NCBI GenBank assembly: GCA_022457065.1
Contig: JAJGBQ010000003.1
Location: 3,720,001-3,784,000, forward strand
DNA: 64,000 bases
Origin: Curvularia sp. ZM96
Lineage: Eukaryota > Ascomycota > Dothideomycetes > Pleosporales > Pleosporaceae
Direction: 5' to 3'
The position numbers and the translations under genes were made by a program. Below, in pieces: positions 57,890 through 64,000 of the stretch. The stretch's first letter is position 1. Each line of letters opens with the position of its first letter. The notes below the pieces were generated by a model. It worked only from the letters and a program-made list of their open reading frames with translations, was not told the DNA's origin and did not search any database.

Positions 57890-59724
57890 GGCGTTCGCAT
57901 TCCTGTTCACTCTTCGAATACAGACCGCAGTATAGGTAGAGCTGACAGCTAGTTTGCCCGTGGGCGTAATGGTAGTGGCTAGGCATGTTGGTGGCCTCGT
58001 GTCCTGACGAAGCAGCAAACGAAACTGCGGTTGTCCATCGTCCATGGAGGTATGGCCTGATCTGTCTCTCTGACGCATCAAAGCACATAGCAACGGCTGT
58101 GTACCTTGTGCATGATAGTACGCTACTACTAAGAAGCCAAATCCATCGGAGGGCTCCTAACGGGCGATGTGGTCTGTGCATCGGGCGACAAGGATTCCCT
58201 GATTAGTGTGGGGGCACTTCAGCGTTGCACGTAGTCCGTGCATAGCGGTGAGGAACGGGTCGCCTCTGAACTGCCAAGGGAAGCTCACTGCATAGCAGCT
58301 AGCAACATGTCGCTTTGACCTGCAGTGCCACACCAACACTGAAGGCCCCCCTTTACATCCGCACAGCTGCAGTCAGACGCCCTGCCTAGCTCCTACCCAT
58401 GCTTGTGTGGCGAAAGATCCTCAGGCGCAGAGGGATACTAAAAAAACAGTTACCCGAAGGAAGTAAGCAGGGCGCCCGAGGCCAGGTCCCGCAGCATTCC
58501 AACTGGCTTATGAGACCCAATGATGCATGAAAAGACACTTTTTGCACTGATCAGTTCCATCGCTAAGTCGGTGCTTATTCTCTCGTATATTCCTCTATGG
58601 CCACTTGAGCCAGCGGGTGTCCGACGCTGCTGAAGACATTGGCCGAGGGATCAAACATGTGTACGTTTTAGTCTGGCCTTAATCTAACTGTTACACAGTA
58701 TCCACAGACATAGCGCACAGCCGTAAACGGGGAATCCGTCTATCATCCATCACATCTCATGATTGACCGTCAGCGATTCGATGTCGCAATCCATGTGGCG
58801 TTTTTTGTAGAACTGCATAGTTTGTGGTGATCTCCACTCGCCAGCTGGATAGGTCAGAGAATCTTTCACCTGATTTTGTCCAAGATTTGGAACTCTTTCC
58901 GTCCAGTCAGGCAAATGGCGTAAGAGATACGCAGTAGTCTCACCTGGAAGACCCTGCAGCATATGGCACTAACGCTCGCGGATTTTGTAAACAACGGCAA
59001 CTCTCTGAAGAGCTATGGCCATGGTGCCACTTTGCCAGGTGCCATGATCCCATGACTGTGTGCGATCATTATCACTCTGTTCGACTCAGTTGCGCATGTT
59101 TGAGTGAGTTTCCCTAGAAAACTGGCAGTTATCGGTCAATAATGTGTCCCTGCCACGCCCATTTTCTGCTTTTATGAGACTTCACTGACATCGGCACTTG
59201 CGAAAGAGTCATGGGTTGATTTTCTGGTGTGACTTTCGATATGTAAACACGAAAATCTACTTACTGCAGTCAGGACACAATCTGGAAGACTGAGGCTTCG
59301 ACAAAAATTGTGGGCCTCTTCTCCGCGTCCAAGTTTTGCTACCGCACAGTTTCCCAACCCGGTTAATGTCGGCCTTAGCATAGCGCGTGTCATGATCCTT
59401 TCACCAACACATACACCCCGCGCCTCGTCGAATCTCCCTCCTACGTCTCGTTGATTTCCTTACAGCCCTTGGTCTAGTCACGCCACAACCGGAGCTGAGT
59501 TGCCTTTACGTTACACGTATAACACTAGCGTTTCTTGTTCAGAGGTGTAAGCACTCGGCATCCGGACGGACGAAGTTTTGGTACCGTTCCGTGGCCTTAC
59601 ATGAATTTTGTTCAATTTTCTAACGCTACGGGATCGTGGCACGGTCCAGAAAACCATGGCTTGATCTAGGAATGTGCTCACGCTGATCTCCCGACCCACT
59701 CTCTTGGCAAAAGATACTGCAATC

Positions 59725-59742
59725 TTGCTCAAAACTTGCTCA
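59725..59742 (+). promoter_or_regulatory. Tandem TTGCTCA pair, 11-bp period
   Basis: Two perfect TTGCTCA copies start at 59725 and 59736, one helical turn apart, as paired Mac1 sites often are. They lie 327-344 bases upstream of the esterase. Confidence 0.5.
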
Positions 59743-60068
59743 CTCTCTACATTTGGCAGCTGGTTGCCAAGACTGCGATCAACGTGCCTCATCTGTCCAC
59801 GCTCCCGCGGCAGTGGGATAAATTATTCGTGGCGTTCGGGCGTCATGCACCAACTCGGTGCCTCAACCGGTGCCGCGGGCCCGCTGTAGGTCCAAGTATG
59901 GCTGACGCCTCTCACCCTGGTTGGCGGATCCGTCTCATCTAATCCGCGTGTAGTCAGACCCTTAGTTCAAGCGCCTCATGCGCGAATACAACCACCAGCT
60001 TATGGACTATACATACATGTATGTGTCCAAGCGTATCTTCTGTGGCTCGCTAGCACCCAGCCATCGCC

Positions 60069-61112
60069 ATGAATTCCCAGTCGCCACTGTATCCTTACCC
60101 CTACTCGCAAGCCGCCCAGCTAGACCCACGCATCACGCTGCCACGCCCAGCCATCGATGCCGCGTTGGCGCCTCTTGTCGATTCTGCCTTGCTACCGGAG
60201 GAGCTAGATGTCTCCTTCATGCGGGGCTTTGACATGGGCGTGACCGTTGACACAATACTCGAGTCCAATCCGCATCTGACGCACACGCAACATGCCGTCC
60301 CTGCTTCTCAAGGCCACACTATCGCACTTTCTATCTTCACTCCCATCACAAGACCAGGCCCGCTACCAGTCTTGTTGTTCGCTCATGGTGGAGGCATGAT
60401 ATCCGGCGACCGCTTTAGCGCCCTACCATCGCTCATCGAATTAGTGCAAGACGTGCAGTGTGCCATCGCATCTGTTGAATATCGTCTCGCACCCGAAACG
60501 CCTGCTCCTGGAGGTGCAGAAGACTGCTACGATACTATTGTGTGGATTTCAGCTCATGCCGCCAGCCTGGGAATCGATGCCTCACAGATCGTTGTCTGCG
60601 GGTCTTCCGGGGGCGCCCCCCTTGCTGCTGCTGCCTGTCTCATGGCACGTGACAGATCCCACCTTGCAGTTCCTATCAAAGCGCAGATGCTTCTTTCACC
60701 TATGCTTGATGACAGGTGCAACAGTGTCTCGGATCTTCAGTTCGAATACGGCGTCCCTTGGAATGGCCTTACCAATCGCTCGGCCTGGAACCATGCCCTC
60801 GCCGGTCAGCGCGGCACGGATAACGTATCCAGTTACCAATCACCCTCCCGAGCAACTGATCTGTCCAACTTACCCGAAGCCTACATAGACGTTGCAGAAT
60901 GCGAGGTTTTCCGAGATCCCGCCGTTATGTACGCTATGAACATGTGGCGCTGTGGGTCTTCGTGTGAGCTGCATGTCTGGCCAGGAGGCATTCACCTGTT
61001 CGATGCCGTTGATAATCCTGAGGTCCCCGTGGTCGGCGCGGCAATTGCTGCCAAGCGCGCTTGGCTGAAGAGAATGATGACTATTCCGAAGGCTGAGCAC
61101 AATACGACATGA
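60069..61112 (+). CDS. Alpha/beta hydrolase, hormone-sensitive-lipase type esterase
   Basis: 347 residues, single exon. The oxyanion hole motif is HGGGMISGD, the nucleophile elbow is VCGSSGGAPLAAA, the acid is probably in YIDVAECEVFRD, and the histidine in VWPGGIHLFDAV. This is the HSL/acetyl-hydrolase family that cleaves small carboxyl esters. No signal peptide. It is divergent from the ICS gene and followed by an acetyltransferase-like gene on the same strand. In this setting it may trim or remodel an ester product (inference). A TGAGCACA string occurs in its last codons. Confidence 0.88.
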   Translation: MNSQSPLYPYPYSQAAQLDPRITLPRPAIDAALAPLVDSALLPEELDVSFMRGFDMGVTVDTILESNPHLTHTQHAVPASQGHTIALSIFTPITRPGPLPVLLFAHGGGMISGDRFSALPSLIELVQDVQCAIASVEYRLAPETPAPGGAEDCYDTIVWISAHAASLGIDASQIVVCGSSGGAPLAAAACLMARDRSHLAVPIKAQMLLSPMLDDRCNSVSDLQFEYGVPWNGLTNRSAWNHALAGQRGTDNVSSYQSPSRATDLSNLPEAYIDVAECEVFRDPAVMYAMNMWRCGSSCELHVWPGGIHLFDAVDNPEVPVVGAAIAAKRAWLKRMMTIPKAEHNTT

Positions 61113-62015
61113 TGTGCATCATGCCCAGGCATGTGGGTTAGTGGGGTAGTGTTTTATCAGCTGCGGGTTTAGGACCCAATACTCAGGACCCTGTACATGA
61201 TCGACTTCTCCAGGCCGCATCAGATATCCAAAATCAATCATGACACCACATGCACCTTATAGACGTTGAGAATTGCACTTGATGCCAAAACTTTTATAAC
61301 TAAATTATGTACCATTTACCTTTTTTTGCTGCACATGGGATTTTCTGACTTCAGAGATTTGTACAATATCGCGCCATGAGGTCATTTTCCCATGTTGGTA
61401 GCTCAGGGCAGGCGAGTCTTTCCATGGATCGTTAGCTGCGTCAAAAAAAAAATCCCGGAAAAGCGGCTGAGCTGCATCGGGGTTTAACATAGACCGATTC
61501 GCCTTCTTCCCCAAGTTGGGGCTGCATAATACGCCTGTTTCTTCTATGCATTCCTTCAGCTTCCTCATTCGAGCGAGCACGTTTGCGCAGCTTGATCGGC
61601 TTACTTGCAGAAAGCGGTTACACGATACCCACACAAAGGCCACGTTCAACAAATGTACACTGCTGTGCCATGCATCCATGTCCTGCTCAGCCTCGCTCCC
61701 ACGCTGGTTTACAGGCCTAGTAGTTGGGATTACATTCTGCTGCGGATGCTTACAGGGTGTGGGTCCAGACAGACGATCCTGCACGGCCCTTGTGCTACGA
61801 TGCGTTTTGAGGGATGACAGGTTCACACAGTAACCTAACATCAACCTACCAAGTGGTTTGCCTGAACTTATAACCATACATTGTAACATAGGATAAAGAC
61901 CAGTCAATGTGTCTGTGATATCAAGGAATTACTCGAGCTGAGGTCAGACTACCATAGTTCAACAATTGCATCCTTCCTAGAGCCCAATCACGGACGAGTA
62001 GTTGCCGCACAAAAC
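61113..62015. other. Intergenic, promoter of acetyltransferase-like gene
   Basis: About 0.9 kb with one TGCTCA (61684-61689) 327 bases before the start codon; no gene recognised. Confidence 0.55.
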
Positions 62016-63480
62016 ATGGACGTGAAACAGCTTCCCAAACTGCGATCGCTAGGTTAGTAAACACGGTGTGCAATGGCTGGGTAGTTGAGACTGAACAAAC
62101 ACAGGGAGGTCTGAACAACTTTCAGCAGTTGCTCATGCTCTAGGCTTTTTCCATAATGTCGGAGTGTCGGCACGTTATTCGATATCCAGAACTACTACAA
62201 AAAATAACCTACAAACAATCGTTCATGCTGCGTTAGCAGACGTGATACGGAGACATGCCATACTATCAGCCATCCCTGTCAACGAAGATCTACCAGATGC
62301 GTTCTGGGTTCGGCTACCTAGTATCGATCTTGCGTGTTGTGTCACGTTTCTCACCCGAAATCTCTCAGTTGATAAGTCTGGAGATGATCAGGAGCTCGAT
62401 GAGATTTTGCAAGAGCAACACAATATCAACTTCAAGTCCAACTACGGCACGCTGCCGTTTTGGCGTATAATCATTCTAAGAGACACAGAGACAGGGCTTG
62501 ACTTCACTGCCTCATTCATCTTTCATCACTCCATAGGTGACGGTGCGACCGGATTGATCTTCCACAAGTTCTTCCGCGAAGCACTAGATGCTATTACCTC
62601 ATCGAACGAGCCTCTCGCCAGCTCCAGCACACTTATCCAATCTTCTTCCGATACTCGACTTCTCCCAACCCTAGAGGAATTGCATCCACTGCCCCTGAAC
62701 GAAAACCCTGTAGACTTCCGAGCCAAAGGCCTGGAGGAATGGACAGCTGCTCCAATCCAGCTTCCCTGCCACACCCACTACCGATCACTCTACCTCTCCC
62801 CAGCCTCATCATCGAAATTCGCACTACGCTGCAAACAAAACAGTGTAACAGTAACATCCGGCCTGCAAGCCGTTCTGGCACACGCCCTCTTCGACGTTCT
62901 ACCCCCCAACGTCAACGCGCTCACTGGGATCATACCAATCAATCTCCGACCCTGGCTAAACCTGCATAAGGGCATCGCAGACAACGCCATGGGCAGTTTC
63001 ATCGACGCGATAAAAGTTCAAACAGCGCGTACACATTTTGAAGTCAACGGTGACAAGACAGTTAGCGGTCTCGCTGCTGCTCGCCACACCTCTCAAGCAA
63101 TCACGCATTACCTCACAGGCAACCCGTCGCCCTCTGGCGAGCCTTACACTTCTGTAGCCTTCTTCAAGGCTATTCCAGATGTTGCTGTAGCGTTCAAGTC
63201 CATGGTAGGCGCGAATCGTGACGCGGCATTCGAGATTTCTAACCTGGGGAGGTTCGGGGGTGGTGCAGGTGAGGCGTCCGATGCACAGTGGCGTGTTGGG
63301 AGGATGACGTTTAGTCGCAGTGCGGTAGCTTTTGGGGCGGCGTTGAATACAAGTGTCGTCTCTGGTGGGGATGGAGAGCTGACAATAGGATTTAGTTGGC
63401 AGGAGGGCGTGGTGGATGATGCACTTGTGGAGGCTGTTGTTGGGGGATTCAAGAAGTATTTTGAGTCTGATGGCTTTTAG
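62016..63480 (+). CDS. Alcohol acetyltransferase-like acyltransferase
   Basis: 470 residues in two exons, 62016-62052 and 62105-63480. The short first exon gives MDVKQLPKLRSLG. Joined to GRSEQLSAVAHALGFFHNVG it restores the N-terminus expected for the fungal alcohol acetyltransferase (AATase) family. The catalytic HxxxDG motif is HHSIGDGATG near residue 145. GIIPINLRPWL and FEISNLGRF mark the C-terminal half. The family moves acetyl or other acyl groups from CoA to an alcohol. Next to an ICS-NRPS-like gene it is a natural candidate for decorating a polyol backbone with extra acyl groups. The large exon also has an open frame further left that lacks an ATG, so the first exon is needed. Confidence 0.85.
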
Positions 63481-63673
63481 AGTACTTTGTAGAAAGTATG
63501 TTGGGTATCTGATGCGTCCCAAGATTATTTTTATTTGGAAGACTTGCGAAGGTTATTCTTTTGAATGCTCTTATATGTCTAGAGATATGAATTCTCTATC
63601 CAAACGATATTTGGACACCTAGATCATTCATCGAATCGCTCCGTAAACTAACGCAAACTTCCATTTTCGATAC
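63481..63673. other. Short tail-to-tail intergenic
   Basis: AT-rich; nothing recognised. Confidence 0.6.
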
Positions 63674-64000
63674 TTATAAAAGGCTGATATACACGTAGAC
63701 TCCTAATAACCCAAGAAACTCCAAATCCCAACCTTCTACGTACTTCATTGTCCGCCTCCAAATCGCAAAAGCAACCAGCGTCTTCGGCCTCTGCGTACCC
63801 AACCCAAACGCCGACGAGTCCATCTCAAAACCTTGCAAGCGCATCTCGATATTGAACTCGGTGGCTAGCAAAGCGCAAATATACAAGATGGTGCGCGACG
63901 TACGAGCTTGCTGCTTAGCCATGTACTTGCTATTTTTACGAGATACAAAGAAAGTTCGAAAAGCGGTGGCTGCAGCCAGGAAAACACCAACTTCACCGCC
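63674..64000 (-). CDS. Hydrophobic protein, C-terminal fragment (start beyond window)
   Basis: The frame is open from the window edge to the stop at 63674, 108 codons. It begins GGEVGVFLAAATAFRTFFVSRK, which resembles the last helix of fungal rhodopsin-like/PTH11-type membrane proteins. It then continues through RTSRTILYICALLATEF to a hydrophobic end. A methionine at 63922 could start a shorter protein, but the upstream residues read as coding. Family assignment is tentative. Confidence 0.4.
   Translation of the reverse strand, partial: GGEVGVFLAAATAFRTFFVSRKNSKYMAKQQARTSRTILYICALLATEFNIEMRLQGFEMDSSAFGLGTQRPKTLVAFAIWRRTMKYVEGWDLEFLGLLGVYVYISLL

Larger units (their letters stand above)
57690..60068. 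promoter_or_regulatory. 2.4-kb divergent promoter, ICS gene / esterase
   Basis: No gene is seen in this tract. It contains TTGCTCA at 57883-57889 (194 bases before the ICS start) and a tandem TTGCTCA pair at 59725-59742 (about 330 before the esterase start). Open frames inside have no recognisable content. Confidence 0.55.

Noticed and set aside
57819..58181. 120-residue minus-strand frame upstream of the ICS gene
   Set aside because: Translation has no domain or signal and overlaps frames on the other strand; taken as promoter DNA.
62129..62135. TTGCTCA near the acetyltransferase-like gene
   Set aside because: It lies inside the second coding exon (Val-Ala-His), so it is not good evidence for a promoter site.
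1..64000. CRISPR arrays, bacterial operons, riboswitches, rRNA
   Set aside because: The sequence is fungal nuclear DNA with spliced genes; no repeat-spacer array or rRNA-like stretch was seen.

Overview
The window is nuclear DNA of a filamentous ascomycete. Most genes carry several short introns (about 45-110 bp) with GT-AG borders, and the gene set is typical of the group: an LRG1-type LIM/RhoGAP, Zn2Cys6 regulator, P450, LaeA-like methyltransferase, NRPS-like enzyme and small secreted protein. It also holds a Tc1/mariner copy peppered with TAG stops of the kind made by repeat-induced point mutation (RIP). The content fits Dothideomycetes, most likely Pleosporales (Alternaria/Bipolaris/Pyrenophora relatives). 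That placement is inference; no marker in the window proves it.

Layout. 0-1.3 kb: 3' part of a tyrosinase. 2.1-8.3 kb: core genes RPB4 (-) and LRG1-type RhoGAP (+), divergent. 9-20 kb: ordinary metabolic genes (trans-aconitate-type methyltransferase, P450, hypothetical protein, CAD-like alcohol dehydrogenase, FAD monooxygenase, LaeA-like methyltransferase). 20-23.4 kb: AT-rich, gene-poor tract with one secreted effector-like gene between the arms of a degenerate inverted repeat. 23.4-36.3 kb: an apparent amine/amino-acid catabolic cluster: two DAO-type FAD oxidases, a HAD hydrolase, an SSADH-type aldehyde dehydrogenase, a Zn2Cys6 regulator and an UNC93-like MFS. Every promoter region in it carries a CCGG-N-CCGG (or N2) motif. 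37.3-38.8 kb: RIP-damaged Tc1/mariner element with intact terminal inverted repeats. 40.6-42.9 kb: kelch-type membrane protein. 45.5-47.3 kb: divergent catalase. 47.3-50.3 kb: gene-poor. 50.3-63.5 kb: a probable isocyanide biosynthetic cluster. Right edge: start-less fragment of a hydrophobic protein.

The most interesting region is the last cluster. A 1,582-residue protein on the minus strand joins an isocyanide synthase (DIT1/PvcA) domain to an adenylation domain, a carrier domain and a C-terminal HxxxDG acyltransferase domain. This matches the CrmA type of fungal ICS-NRPS-like enzyme. Around it lie a siderophore-transporter-like MFS, an HSL-type esterase and an alcohol acetyltransferase-like enzyme. 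The product may be an isocyano-acyl polyol ester like brassicicolin or fumicicolin (inference). TGCTCA motifs, one pair spaced 11 bp, sit in the promoters and resemble copper-responsive Mac1/MacA sites.

The second system is the catabolic cluster with its shared PrnA-like operator. It suggests that one locally encoded Zn2Cys6 factor controls two amine oxidases, an aldehyde dehydrogenase and a transporter. One oxidase and the aldehyde dehydrogenase end in peroxisomal targeting tripeptides. Exon borders were placed by hand from reading frame, splice consensus and family conservation; they have not been tested with transcripts.
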